A DNA stretch of 64,000 bases. Source: Phoenix dactylifera (taxonomy: Eukaryota > Streptophyta > Magnoliopsida > Arecales > Arecaceae). A program made the translations under genes and the position numbers. The stretch spans positions 7,442,585 to 7,506,584 of the forward strand of contig NC_052399.1 in the NCBI RefSeq assembly GCF_009389715.1. The letters run 5' to 3'. Under the pieces are notes generated by a model. The model ran no database searches. It was not told where the DNA came from and saw nothing but the letters and a program-made list of their open reading frames with translations. Shown here in pieces: positions 1 to 11,289 of this stretch (the stretch's first letter is position 1; every line of letters begins with the position of its first letter).

Positions 1-676
1 GTTTGTATACCTGGACGTAACAAGGCATTAAAGCGAACAGTAGAGCACCACATGAAATAAAAGATAGAAGACAAGCACCATCTACCTCTCTCTCATTGTA
101 CATGGGAATCTGGACAAGGACCATGGGATAAGCCTGGCTCCCCATCTCCACATCCCCTGTTACGGGCTCCCATCTGTACACCTTCTCGGGCCTCCGGCGG
201 AGCAGCTTGACCCCAAGGCTCACCGCACTCATGTGCACCGCCTCCATCACCAGCATCACTGACATGATCATCGACACCACCACCGCTGCTCTCAGCACCG
301 GCGCCACCACCTCCACACGCACCTCTCTCCAGATAAAGCTCGCTTGGTCGGGAAAGAAGTCGCCGGTGTAGCGATGGAAGAACTCCAGATATTGGGCCAC
401 TGACTGCCGAACAGAGTGCGATACATTGGCTGTAATGGGAAGTAGTTCGGAAAGAATAGATATTATGAGCCATTGATCCAGGATTCCTTTAAGGAGTAAG
501 AAGTATATAAGATGGCTAAGAAATGAACGAAACTTGCCTGAATCGATGCCTGTGGAGAGGAGGATGGAATGGTGGCGGCGCCAAGTGTTGAGTTTGAGAA
601 GGGTGGCTGCTTGTGGGGTGGCGGCTGTGGAGGCGAAGGCCGTGGTGGCTAAAGCCACCAGCAGTAGGAATCTCAT
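1..676 (-). CDS. CSLA: CSLA-family glucomannan/mannan synthase, N-terminal part (gene continues past left edge)
   Basis: This is the 5' end of a cellulose-synthase-like A gene. The family makes beta-1,4-mannan or glucomannan backbones from GDP-mannose at the Golgi membrane. The minus-strand frame is open from the ATG at 676-674 to the window edge. The recognisable part is PDQASFIWREVRVEVVAPVL, a hydrophobic membrane segment, RRRPEKVYRWEP and YPMVLVQIPMYNERE, which is the classic start of the CSLA glycosyltransferase domain. A GT-AG intron at 85-11 (75 bp) then joins in phase to V-Y-K, matching the MYNE-E-VYKLS junction typical of CSLA. The catalytic D,D,D,QxxRW residues lie outside the window. 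The stretch before PDQASF, about 115 residues, is longer than usual for CSLA. A consensus GC donor (CAG then GCAAGT at 540-532) with an acceptor at 433-430 would remove about 108 bp in frame, so the first-exon structure is uncertain. Family assignment is firm; the exact member is not. Confidence 0.85.
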   Translation of the reverse strand, partial: MRFLLLVALATTAFASTAATPQAATLLKLNTWRRHHSILLSTGIDSGKFRSFLSHLIYFLLLKGILDQWLIISILSELLPITANVSHSVRQSVAQYLEFFHRYTGDFFPDQASFIWREVRVEVVAPVLRAAVVVSMIMSVMLVMEAVHMSAVSLGVKLLRRRPEKVYRWEPVTGDVEMGSQAYPMVLVQIPMYNEREVDGACLLSFISCGALLFALMPCYVQVYK

Positions 677-3310
677 TGCCCTTCTCTCAAGGAAATGGCT
701 ATTAGTCTTTTCTCAAGGCTTTCTTTCTCCAGTCCTCCTCCTCTTTTTCTCTGAATGACAGCGTGAGATGTGAGGGCGGTGGCTCGTTGGAACACGTTTT
801 CGGCCCCTTTCTCTTCGTTCTTCTCTCCGTGTCCGGTCCCAGACTCGCCGCGATGAAGGCTTTTGCGGGCCTTGCGCGGAACTCCTGCTAAGTAATTAAC
901 AGGAAACTTCTTCCCCGGCCAATAAGAGCTCGACGCATTGTCACGTACGGATTTTTTAATAATTTTGTTTACGTGTCAAGAGATGAATGGCTTCTTTGGA
1001 CCAGAAAGCCGTTGTGGTAGGTTTGGTTTCTGTGGCTTGGAGGTTGGCGGGAATCGGTCATCGTAACGGTTCATTCACCGTCCTCGATGATCTCAAGAAA
1101 CTATAGAAAAGAATTGCTGTCTCTCCCTGTCATAAGAAATTAAAATCAACGGCGTTGGAGATCCCGCACACCGTAAATGACAAAATGGTGCGTGTGGTTG
1201 GTCAAATGCCTCATAGATACGCGAGATCTGATCTAGATTTTTGTCCTCTTTTCATGACGTAGAGGGACCCAAGGAAGTGTGCAGGCTCCAAAATTATGCT
1301 GAAATAAGATATTAACTGATAAAAATAACACCAAATCTAACGAGCAATATTGCATAGGTTGATAAAGCCTCTTTGGTTGCCTGTAACTTGTCATTTGAAC
1401 TTAATTCGGCCCAGAAAAGCTTAGCATGTTTCATTGGGTTGAGAACTTGAGATGGAGGTGAAGTTTCACAAGAACACAAGTTAAAGAGAAATGGCATGGC
1501 CCGGGTGACTTCAATCCACACAGAGGCAAAGCCACTTCAGCAAAATCTGCTCCTGCTCGGCCTATGCAAGTGTGGAAGGCACATATTTGAGATAAGAGAT
1601 AGGCCTCCCTCCTTGGTAGGCCAAAGATAGGACTGATTTCTGCTGCATCCAAATACGCAAATGATTTCATCACAACTGAACAATTCCTGAACTGACAGCA
1701 AATCTACAAGAGCTTCGAACCATTTAGATTAAATGCCAACACACAAATTTGTTATTTGAGTTCGCGATAAAGATGTTTTGATACTTATAACTATCACCAT
1801 TATCATCATCTTCATTGTTACCATTATTGTTATTATAATTAAAATATAAAACATGTTGTTCTTTTGCCGTGGTTCATATCATCTCAAAAGAGCAATTAAA
1901 TAGTTAATTGAGATTTTGCCATGTCTGTTGAAAAATATGGAAGAAACAAAATGTTCGAATTTTCTTAAAAAAATTAAGTTTTATCTATTTTGTTTTGTAA
2001 AAAAATCTTATTAATCTTCTTCAGCTAAAAGTATTTGTGTTCAGAGAAGCTGCTTGACCCTTATCTTAAACTTGGAAACAACCCCGCAATATTGGTGCCG
2101 CATATTGAGAAACATTGATCTATTTTTTAGAAAAAAGCTGACTCACATCAAGATGTAAAGCTTATATAGTTGCATATTGAGGATACAGAGATCATTCAAA
2201 TTATTTATGAGATTGTTAAACTTGTTGAATAGTTAAATAGGTTTGCTTATAAATCACTATTTTTTATTAAAAAAATTATTTTTTTTCTTGCAAAATTTTT
2301 TTTTTTTTCTTGCAAAGCCTTTATAAATAGTTCCTGTAAAGTCTATTTTTCTAATAAATGCCAAATGACTTTGCCTCCCTCTTCATCAAAAATAAAAAAT
2401 TTAAGATTTGTCCATAAAATAATGGTTTTTCCTTGTTACATCCAACCTACCAACACTTTCTTCCGACTTGCTTAGACACATTCTTATATGGACTTCGAGA
2501 AGTGCATTGAAATTGGAAGTTATCATACAGTTGCACAGATCTCAAACATCTGTCATGCGTTGCATGTAGGCCTATTGTGAAAAGGGAATACAGTGGGCCA
2601 ATTTGTTTGGATGATACAGTTAGCTCATCTACCCTCAAATTGTCGAGTACACCATTATTTCCCCATAGGAAGTAATCCAATGTTAGGTATCATATAGTCA
2701 CTAAAAACAATAGCATCTGCCAATGCGACCCCCGAGACACCTTTACACTAGGATCCAAGAAAGAGCAGTTCAATAAAGCAAAAATAATGGCGATCCGACA
2801 TAGGACTGTCACAATGGACAGCCTTATGCTCCCCCCCCCCATCACTCCCCTTCTACTGTTCTTCTTGGCAAGATATCGATGGCACTCAGAAGCCTCAAAA
2901 ACAAGGCTAACAACACGTAATTTTCTGGATGTCCTTAATTATCAGCAAAATCTAAAATAACATCATCCATGATATAGCTAGGAGGAGCAGTCTCTGTGCT
3001 TCTACCAGCCCAAGAAACCTGCACTGTTCCATGCCTTCTGTATCTTTTGGTAGGCCAGAGGAGGATTAGATTGGAACAATTGTCGAATGAGGAAGAGCTG
3101 TAAGAAGGCTCGGTTAGTCTGCTTTTCTGACTGTAGTTAGTTAGCCAGGGAGAACTGTGCTCATCTCCCATTCATTCTGATGGGTTGCACATCTCACTAT
3201 TTGATTAATTCATCGACTTCTAGCTTGTTTAGCAACTCCGTCTACTTGCTTTATAGTGTGATTACCAACCAAGTTTCCAATTCTAATACTTCTTTGTTTG
3301 GGTTAATATC
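677..3310. other. Intergenic, upstream of the CSLA gene; no gene recognised
   Basis: This holds the presumed CSLA promoter (roughly 680-1000 on the minus strand) and then AT-rich DNA with scattered short ORFs that lack recognisable domains. There are several poly-T runs at 2260-2310 and a C10 run at 2831-2840. I see no convincing gene, RNA or intact transposon. Confidence 0.5.
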
Positions 3311-4660
3311 TGTCACAACCTAGGATCTCATCAGAAAAGACTAGCCGGAAGATGTTATTTAGGTTTCTAGACCCAATACAAGGATTTAGAATCATATGCC
3401 TGTATGGGTCTTCACATACTTCCTCCATTTAAGCTATGGCATTCTTTCTAAGCTAAGAGTTTAAATCCATTCAAATCTTATCACAAGTACCACGTTTGGC
3501 CTATGGTTAGCCTTTATAAACATATGTTGTAATGTCCCATAGTCTACAAAGGCCATAGTTCAGATCTGCTCTGATATCAGTTTGTCACAGCCAAGGACCT
3601 CACCCCAAAAAGCTAGTCAAATGTGCTATTTGGGTTCTTTGGCCCAGTATAAGTACTCAATGGTGCAGTCGGGGATGGGGATTATCTGGTGGACTCGGAC
3701 GGAAGGGCTGATCTTTGCTCTCTCTTTTTGTTTTGCTCAAGTGGTGGTTAGGATTTTGATTGATGGAAGGATGAAAGAACAAGAAGATGATGATGAAGAA
3801 GAAATTGGGGTCTATGGATGGCAACCAAGTTAAGAAAATGGCGAATAATTGGACTAGGGCTAGAGTTAAGGCATGGTGATGATGGATGCAAGGAAGATGT
3901 AAGGAAAATAACTAGATTTTGATTGAAAGAGTCTCACCTTCGCTCAAGAACCTGGGGTTGGTATAGAGAAGGAGTCTCACCTTTTCAGCTTCTACCGATG
4001 AAGAACCTTGGCATCTCACCAAGGGTTTCCAAGGCGTCGCACCTAGAAAGAAGGAACATTTGGAGTTTCACCAAAGCAGAAAGAAGAAGCCTCACGCCTC
4101 TCAATCTCATGAGCAGTTGAAAACCAAAATTAATTCTGCATTTATTCTTCAACATCCACCATTTAAATAGATGGAGCGTTGGAACAAAATAGTAAATTAA
4201 TTTTATGACAAACTCAAACTAAGACTCATGACTAAACTTAAATACTAAGGGCTAAAGGACTCCTAACCAAAGTAGGATTTGACCAAGTCAAGAGATCAAG
4301 TAAGACTCCTAATCAAAGTAGGAGTGGACCAAGTCCTTTTTTCACACTACATGATGTGGACCCCTTGATGCCACTTGGCAATCAATTAGATGGACTCAAT
4401 TAAAAGACTCAAATCAGCAAATTACAAACCCAAAATAGGAACTCAAATAAATCCAAAATAAAAGGATTCAATGTGACCTAATAGATCCAAATAAAATAGA
4501 CTCAATTCAATGTAATTAAATGCTGGAAATCATGAACCCAATCTGTTTTCAGGCACACCCAAGTAAGGATCCAAATTCGACGTATATCTATCATACTTGG
4601 GCTCGTACTCCTGCATCACTCGAGATTTATACCGTGTATATCCAATGTGAGACTAAATAT
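3311..4660 (-). mobile_element. LTR-retrotransposon remnant(s) with a primer-binding-site relic
   Basis: Two segments begin with similar text, TGTCACAACCTAGGATCTCA at 3311 and TGTCACAGCCAAGGACCTCA at 3583. Immediately before the second is GCTCTGATATCA (3569-3580), the reverse complement of a slightly mutated initiator-tRNA-Met primer site (TGGTATCAGAGC). That places an LTR start at about 3583 for a minus-strand element. The segment ends near CTCCTGCATCA at about 4618, giving an LTR of about 1.0 kb with TG...CA ends. No coding remnant is seen. The last 100 bp of the window resemble 3380-3440, so this family recurs. Boundaries are approximate. Confidence 0.55.
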
Positions 4661-6880
4661 ATGCCTACATGAGTCCTCACAATATAGTTTAGAGAAATCT
4701 GTCTCCATCCATCATCGACCATACTAGATGAAAGGAGATCATAATGTTTTGGCTGTGAAGGCAGCAGGTTTTGTCCCGTGTTTTCAATGGAACATTGAAA
4801 CATGTCTGATAGATGGTTATTCATTTGAAACATTATTAACCCATAAGAAATGCTTTCTTATATAATCAAAGTATTCTTGTTGCACTTACATCCCTCTCAA
4901 GCCTTATTTTTGGTTTTCTCTTTTTTTCTTTTTTTTATTTGGTGCACTTAGGTTCCCTTAAACCATATTTTTGGAGGTGAGTGTCATCTGTCTTATTTAA
5001 CAAGGGCTGCTAATGGTCCGGTACCGGATAATTTTCAAATTTCCATAGTAATTTAGGCCAGGCTTCTGGTATTTAGCCTTTTTTAGTCGATCTTGAATGA
5101 ATCAGGCCTTTATTATTGTTAAGAAATTATAACATTTTTAATCAGAAAAATGAAGTTAGGACATCATTTATGAAGCGCCACAATCTCTAAAAAAAGGACA
5201 ATTTTTTATTTTCTTAGGGAAAAAAAAAGGAATTCTCTGTAAACTTGATTTCAGTAAAGCCCTTGATAAGCCCAACTTAAAATACTTGCTTACGCTACTT
5301 CAGCCCAGAGGCTGGTCATCTCTTTTGACTCGCAATTGAATGCAAGAAATAGTTTGCCATGGAGATATCATCTTGTAGCCGAAAACCTTCACAGAAAGTG
5401 TTTTTTAAGATACGTCACTTTAGTTGCATTCGCATGAGCTCACATATGCAAAAAAGCCAGCAGTGGTTGCTTCTTGCTGCTGAATTTATTCTACTATGAT
5501 ATGGTTGCTCTTCAGCTCTACCTTTCTTCCATAGCCGGAGCTATACTAAACTGCATCCTAAGTTTTATTGGAGGGAGACCATGATGGAGAAATTGAAGCA
5601 GTGTGAGCATTCACTGATCATCTCTCTGCTGCATTATTAAACTCTGCCATGCATTACTTCCGAGTCTCCAATCACCCACTCTTTTTGGTTCTCTTGAAGG
5701 TGTTCTTACTTTTTTCACCTTATCATCTGGATTTGCTCATTTTGTACATTCTCAATCTATTTTCCCATCAAGTTGTACCCTCTGATGATTTTGTATGTAA
5801 TTTTCTCTGCTTTCTTGAATAAATTTTGGTGACTAATGTGGTTTGTTACCATTAATCTCCGTTTACTCAAAAAAAAAAAAGTAAAAAAAGGACCAGTTGT
5901 TTTTCCTTCAATTTTTTATCAAAAAATTATTTCTTTAGAAAAGAAGGAACAGAGTATATTTTTCTCATATTATTTCCTACCCCCCCCCCCCCCCCCCCTA
6001 AAAAATCTTTAGCCAACTAGTTAATCTTTATGCCAAATGAAATGCAGATCTAAAAACACCATTCATCATCATATAACTACATTCACCAAGCTCGTTGATT
6101 TAATCTAGTACTTATTAGTGTGGCAAACTGACCTCAGCTTTATAATAATGTCCCAAGCCATTTTCTTGAACACATTTGCAGGTCCACAGGTCCGACGGTG
6201 TTGATGATATCATTAGGCCGTGCAAGTGCTCGATAATTCACTTTGAGGTCCATTTAAAGAACATGTGAGAAGTCATTAACAATTCGATGTACAGCTTGAC
6301 TTAAATTATGAGTTAATCAGGAGTTTCTACTCGTTACATTCGGTGTCTTTCCCTCATTAACAATGTGAAGATATTAATTTTCCATGAGTATGAAAGCTCG
6401 ATTAACCTACAGCTATCTGTATCGGATTTCCCTTCATGATTAACTCCTCGTATTATTTTGATATCTGTGTTTGATATATGATGCAGAGTAGAGACTTACG
6501 CATCTATTTATGAATCTCGCAGAAAGTGCATCATCTTTAGGACAAGCCATATTTATTACAAGTCGAATAGAACTGCAAATTGAGTTATTTTCTTTGTAGC
6601 CCGTCGCTCTGATTGCGGACGGTTGGCCTTGCCACCTTTATTTCAAAATATTTTGTTTGCTTTGGATCTCTGTATGCACACGTATGCGCGCGTGTGCCTG
6701 CGGGTGCAAGTGCGCGCGTGTGTGAAGCTTTGATTAAAGGATGGAGTAATCTAGAGGATGCTGGAAAGGAGGCATCATCTTGGCCGTTGTTCCAAGAAGG
6801 GGGATCGGACGGTCCAGGCGTGCCCGTTGGGGGTGGGGGGTACGGGGGTGGCACTGGGAAGTGGGGAGCCGAATCAGTGG
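4661..6880. other. Intergenic, no gene recognised; contains poly-C and poly-A tracts
   Basis: No ORF with a recognisable domain occurs here. A C19 homopolymer sits at about 5980-5998 and an A-rich tract at 5870-5890. The segment from about 5500 to 5860, ending in TTGAATAAATTTTGGTGAC, looks like a retroposon 3' end but cannot be assigned. The right part, including GC-rich alternating purine-pyrimidine sequence at 6672-6722 (CGCGCGTGTG-like), is presumably the promoter region of the malate dehydrogenase gene. Confidence 0.4.
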
Positions 6881-7069
6881 TCGAATGATTCCGTGAAAGT
6901 ACATTAGACAGCTTTGAAGCCGCCCTTTCGGGTTCTCCGCCATCGCCGAGGGAGAGAGCGAAGGGAGGGCGAGGGCTCTTGGATTCAGGTACTTCGTGCT
7001 GGCTTTTTTCTTATCCTTTTTCTCCTTTGGTTGCTTGTTTTCTTTTTATGGTGTTGATGTTTTATGCTT

Positions 7070-7183
7070 GATTTTGATTTGGAGTTTCTCGGATAGGATT
7101 GTTGCTTATTGCTTCTGATTGTTGCTTATTGCTTCTGATTTTGATTTGGAGTTTCTCGGATAGGATTGTTGCTTATTGCTTCG
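7070..7183. repeat. Local tandem duplication inside the MDH leader intron
   Basis: The phrase TTTGGAGTTTCTCGGATAGG followed by ATTGTTGCTTATTGCTTC occurs twice, with an extra short copy of the second half between them. It looks like recent slippage or unequal duplication, with no coding content. Confidence 0.75.
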
Positions 7184-7827
7184 GATAGAGGTCGATCTCC
7201 GTAGGTTTATGCACTTAGATTTGAGGGATTTCGAAGATCTTGGGGGTTCTTGGGGCTTTCGATTGGAAGCCGAAGTTCTTGGGCCTGGATATGGGAGTTT
7301 TGAGCTGTTAAAGGGTTGGAATCTGTGGATCTTCATGGAATTTTTGGTCTCAAGGCATGAGATGATACTGAATCTTGGCATGGGATCCTTGTTGTTTAGA
7401 GGTAAGAGTTAAGAAATGTGAATTGATGATGGATTTTATCCGGTTCTTGATTAGATTCGTTCTTTCTTGTCGTAGATTTTGTTGTTAGAGATTTGTATGA
7501 ATCAAGTGCGATTCTTTTTTTACTTGATTACGCCGGTATGTGGGTTTTGGTATTTAGATTTTGTAAATGAAATTACGATGTACATTGAAGCGGTTAATTT
7601 TTCCATAAAAAAAATTACAGTGTTAGAATTTTTGATCCATGATATATTGTACCTAGAATCTATCTAGGCTTGTTTTAGAAGAAGTGAGAGTATGATCTTG
7701 CAAGCTTAGCTTAGTTTATATTTGGTAGCTTTTCCGCTTAATTTTATTTATTGGGCTGATAAGGAAACATTCACTAAAAGGTTCTTTCATCTGTTGTTAG
7801 ATCCAGAACAGTGGAGTTGCCTTAGAA

Positions 7828-7952
7828 AAGGGAAATAGAAAGAAAGAAGGAAGAAGGAAGGAAAGAAAGAAAAAACTACAGAACAAAAGAAAGAAAGAAA
7901 GAAGAAAGAAGAAAGAAAGAAAGAATGAATGAATGAATGAATGAATGAATGT
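7828..7952. repeat. Compound microsatellite (GAAA/GAAG)n then (GAAT)n
   Basis: Imperfect GAAA/GAAG tetranucleotides run into seven or so perfect GAAT units ending near 7950. It lies within the MDH leader intron. The opposite-strand ORF of Phe/Ser/Ile-His repeats is only a shadow of it. Confidence 0.9.
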
Positions 7953-9164
7953 CCATGAAGATTGCTTATCAACGATTTGAATTGTTACCTACATGCTTGA
8001 TGTGTAGTGGTTTTTACTTGTCCTTTTGTCTGTAGATTTTATTTTTCTGTTTTAGTTTCCCCATAATTTGTCTATAGCCATACTTGTAGTGCTGAATCCC
8101 AATAGCTTAGTGCTGAACTTGTATATTTCAGACAGGTTATATCTATAAGTAATTTTGTTCTTAAGTCAAAGCCTCTTTTAACAAAGAATTTATTACATTG
8201 TTAAGGCATTCTAAGAAACTCCATAGTCTGATATTTTAATTTATCTTTATGGACCTTCATGAGATTGACTATGAATGCACAGATCTGCTCCAGTGGTAGC
8301 TTAGTGAGGTAGTAAGATGATATCTTCATGATGTCTTCGTCTCTCTCTGTGGGTGTATAGATTTATATTTCCAAAAGAACAATTTCAATGATTTTTTTTG
8401 CAATTTCTTAGTTTACTATATTGAACTCTATGAATTCCTCTATCCATAGAGTACATCGATGCACAAAAATGGCTAGAAACAGAGCTTCTATTATTCGTAT
8501 TAACATCTAATCTGGGACGAATATTTTTATATGCGTGTCTAGTATGCATACGTGTGTGTGCGTGCGCTTGTAGTCTCTGTTTTGAAATTTTCAATCAGTG
8601 AAGTTGAAGAATAAATCTTGTAGTATATGCTTTTCAGTTGGTACAGTTGACTTGCTAAAAAAGATCAGTTAGCTAGCTGGACAGAAGTCCCTGAATTAAT
8701 TCCTTTAACAATATAATGAGGTTCTGCATCCAGCTGATCTTTATGCTTATTTACTTCAGCTAGCTTTTCAATGCTTTTGAAGTGATATAAATGAACTTCT
8801 ACTAAAAGCTGGTGAGTTCTGAAATTATTTTTCTTTTTATAACAAAAATATGAGGGCTTTCATAAGCTGACTTAGATAAACATATGTGAATACAGAAGGG
8901 AATTTTAAGAACATTTGGTAAATGTCAATATCTAAACTGCATACTAATAAGACAACCCAATGAGTAATTCTTTTACTTTGGTACAGTTTACGCGGCACTG
9001 CCTTCACTGTTTCTCAAAGAGATGAAGCTAACAAGAGCTCTTGTGGCATGGTTATTAACTTTTAAATAAGTTATGTGGTGCAAAAATCAACCAACCTTAA
9101 AATCACATTATAGGTTGATTGGTTAGGTCTGAATTTCTCATTCTAGCCACGTAGAAGCTACAAC

Positions 9165-9342
9165 CATGGTTCGCTATACCGACCCGAACTAGGTGTTACG
9201 GGGGCGTACCGTACCATGCTAGTTCTATATCGATACTCGGTACGGGAGGTGTACCGACATTTGGTACACTGAAAAGACTACGTACCGACACAATGCTAGT
9301 ATGGCACAGGTATGGGGTCCGGTACCGAGACAACAAGCCTTG
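9165..9342. mobile_element. hAT-type MITE with perfect 8 bp target-site duplication
   Basis: A 178 bp element is flanked by direct repeats GCTACAAC at 9157-9164 and 9343-9350. Its ends are short inverted repeats: left CATGGTTCG, right reverse complement CAAGGCTTG. An 8 bp duplication plus CA-GG-T ends is the hAT signature. The interior is built of GGTACCG/GTACCGA-like words. It inserted into the MDH leader intron about 300 bp before the inferred 3' splice site. It has no coding capacity and would need a hAT transposase in trans. A related GTACGATACGATAT-rich segment occurs near 54650. Confidence 0.8.
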
Positions 9343-9649
9343 GCTACAACTAAAGCAAAAAGTGAGTGAGGACATTCAAGCAATAACCATATGGTGCACT
9401 AGGATATCATTTTTATAGAACTGGTGACATCTGTAACTCGACTTTATCGATAATGAGGATGGACTTTACTGGTGTTTGCCTCATGTTTGCAATGAATACT
9501 TTTTTATTGTTCTCCCCTTCGATGAGATGTATGCAATGTACATGGTTATTGAGAGTCTAGTTGCAAGTAATGTCAGAATAACCTAGATTTTCTTTTTCTT
9601 TTTTTTCCCTAGGTTGTGGTACTGTTTAACTGCTCATATTGTAAAACAA

Positions 9650-10900
9650 ATGGCATCAGCAGCAGTCTCGATTCTGTCAATCGGCTCGATTGCTTCTTAC
9701 AGTGCTCAGACCACCTTGGGAGCAAGACCAAAGCACTCCTATGTTAGTTACCATGCTCCAAATTTTTTCAGGGGTTTTAGCGGTCTGAAGGCATCACTAT
9801 CTGTAAGCTTTGAATCGGAGGCATCCTTCTTGGGCAGTGGAAGCAATGCTTCCCTCTGGGAGTCATTCAAGCCAAATTTGGATAGACCAAGGCTGAGATC
9901 CTCAAATCAACTGCTGCCGCAGGCTTCATCTTATAAGGTGGCTATTCTTGGTGCTGCTGGGGGGATTGGTCAACCCCTAGCACTTCTGATCAAGATGTCT
10001 CCACTTGTTTCAGCACTGCATCTCTATGATATTGCAAATGTCAAAGGAGTGACTGCTGATCTGAGTCATTGTAATACCCCTTCCGGGGTTCTGGGTTTCA
10101 CAGGACCATCAGAATTAGGCAATAGTTTGAAAGGCGTGGATGTGGTTGTCATCCCTGCTGGAGTTCCAAGGAAGCCAGGTATGACTCGTGATGACCTATT
10201 CAACATCAATGCGAACATTGTGAAGACACTGGTGGAGGCTGTGGCAGATAATGCTCCAGATGCTTTTATCCACATCATTAGCAATCCAGTGAATTCTACT
10301 GTCCCAATAGCTGCAGAGGTTCTCAAGCAAAAGGGTGTCTATGATCCAAAGAAGCTGTTTGGTGTTACAACACTGGATGTTGTGAGAGCTAACACATTTG
10401 TTGCACAAAAAAAGAACCTGAAGCTCATTGATGTGGATGTACCTGTTGTGGGAGGTCATGCTGGGATTACCATCTTACCATTGCTGTCCAAGACGAGACC
10501 CTCTGTGACCTTCACAGATGAAGAAGTAGAAGAGCTGACTGGGAGGATCCAGAATGCTGGGACAGAGGTGGTGGAGGCAAAAGCTGGTGCTGGATCTGCA
10601 ACTCTATCTATGGCCTATGCTGCAGCCAGATTTGCTGAGTCATCTCTCCGAGCATTGGATGGAGATGGAGATGTTTATGAGTGCTCCTTCATTCAATCTG
10701 AGCTGACTGAGCTCCCATTCTTTGCATCGAGAGTTAAGCTTGGGAAGAAAGGTGTTGAAGCTGTGATCTCTTCTGAACTTCACGGTCTGACTGGGTATGA
10801 GGCTAGAGCACTGGAAGCCCTGAAACCAGAGTTGAAGGCTAGCATTGAGAAGGGTGTCGCATTTGCACAGAAGCAGATGGCAGCAACAGCGGCTGTTTGA
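9650..10900 (+). CDS. pdNAD-MDH: Plastid NAD-dependent malate dehydrogenase, chloroplast precursor
   Basis: The enzyme interconverts malate and oxaloacetate with NAD(H) in plastids, for redox balance in the dark and in non-green tissue. The CDS encodes 416 residues without an intron. The first 93 or so residues are Ser/Ala-rich and poor in acidic residues, a typical transit peptide. The mature enzyme begins near [19 protein letters not shown]. The nucleotide-binding glycine motif is at about 101-107. Substrate arginines fall in [12 protein letters not shown] (about 173-184) and DVVRAN (R246). N212 is in SNPVNS, and the catalytic His is in [11 protein letters not shown] (H270). All key residues are present. 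I chose the ATG at 9650, which follows an inferred splice acceptor at 9612; an upstream in-frame TTG at 9614 is not a likely start. The length and transit peptide fit the plastid form and not the mitochondrial or peroxisomal forms. Confidence 0.95.
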   Translation: MASAAVSILSIGSIASYSAQTTLGARPKHSYVSYHAPNFFRGFSGLKASLSVSFESEASFLGSGSNASLWESFKPNLDRPRLRSSNQLLPQASSYKVAILGAAGGIGQPLALLIKMSPLVSALHLYDIANVKGVTADLSHCNTPSGVLGFTGPSELGNSLKGVDVVVIPAGVPRKPGMTRDDLFNINANIVKTLVEAVADNAPDAFIHIISNPVNSTVPIAAEVLKQKGVYDPKKLFGVTTLDVVRANTFVAQKKNLKLIDVDVPVVGGHAGITILPLLSKTRPSVTFTDEEVEELTGRIQNAGTEVVEAKAGAGSATLSMAYAAARFAESSLRALDGDGDVYECSFIQSELTELPFFASRVKLGKKGVEAVISSELHGLTGYEARALEALKPELKASIEKGVAFAQKQMAATAAV

Positions 10901-11139
10901 GGCGCACACTGCTTTCTTTCGCATGAGTGTGACAGTCGAGGAATTAATGACGTAGCCATGTTCAAGTCTCTGCAGTTTTGCAGCATAGGACGTTTTTCTT
11001 CTTTTCGGCTTCCAAATTGCTTTTAATGAGACGAGAGGTTGAATAATGTAGGACTCTTTAATGGTGTTAGTAGTAGAGAGGGAGCACGATAGTGGCTTGG
11101 TGTTCATGATTCCTGGTACGACATGACATGACATGCAAT

Positions 11140-11278
11140 TTTTTTCTTGTGTTGTCAGTGCTCCTAGTTTGTAACTTAAACATTGTAGTGTTGATGCAAG
11201 TTTTTTCTTGTGTTGTCAGTGCTCCTAGTATGTAACTCAAACATTGTAGTGTTGATGCAATGTTTTTCTTGTGTTGTC
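11140..11278. repeat. 61 bp tandem duplication in or just after the MDH 3' UTR
   Basis: The unit starting TTTCTTGTGTTGTCAGTGC and ending GTAGTGTTGATGCAA is present twice plus a partial third copy, with a 61 bp period (C-T-T-G anchors at 11146, 11207 and 11268). Copies differ at only a few positions, so the duplication is recent. It could multiply 3' UTR or polyadenylation elements. Confidence 0.85.
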
Positions 11279-11289
11279 TTTCTTTTTAT

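Larger units (their letters stand above)
6881..9649 (+). promoter_or_regulatory. 5' leader of the plastid MDH gene: noncoding exon ending at 6988 and a 2.6 kb leader intron
   Basis: The MDH start codon is preceded by a strong 3' splice site, a long T/C tract then CCCTAG at 9606-9612. A purine-rich GC segment (about 6900-6988) ends GGATTCAG before GTACTT, a good donor at 6989. I therefore infer a noncoding first exon ending at 6988 and an intron 6989-9612. The intron is T-rich as expected. It contains a locally duplicated segment (about 7070-7180), a GAAA/GAAT microsatellite (about 7830-7950) and a 178 bp MITE (9165-9342). The transcription start is not determined. A transcript or homologous cDNA would settle the structure. 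Confidence 0.6.

Noticed and set aside
93..473. 126-residue minus-strand ORF.
   Set aside because: It is out of frame with the CSLA coding sequence, which uses another frame of the same strand.
1431..1673. 80-residue minus-strand ORF near 1.5 kb.
   Set aside because: No domain, no splice context and no similarity that I can recognise; indistinguishable from chance.
7787..7972. Minus-strand ORF with SFIHSFIHSF repeats.
   Set aside because: It is a translation of the GAAA/GAAT microsatellite.
9614..9649. N-terminal extension of MDH starting at an in-frame TTG.
   Set aside because: TTG is not a normal plant start, the extension is not transit-like, and a splice acceptor lies at 9612; the ATG at 9650 fits the family.
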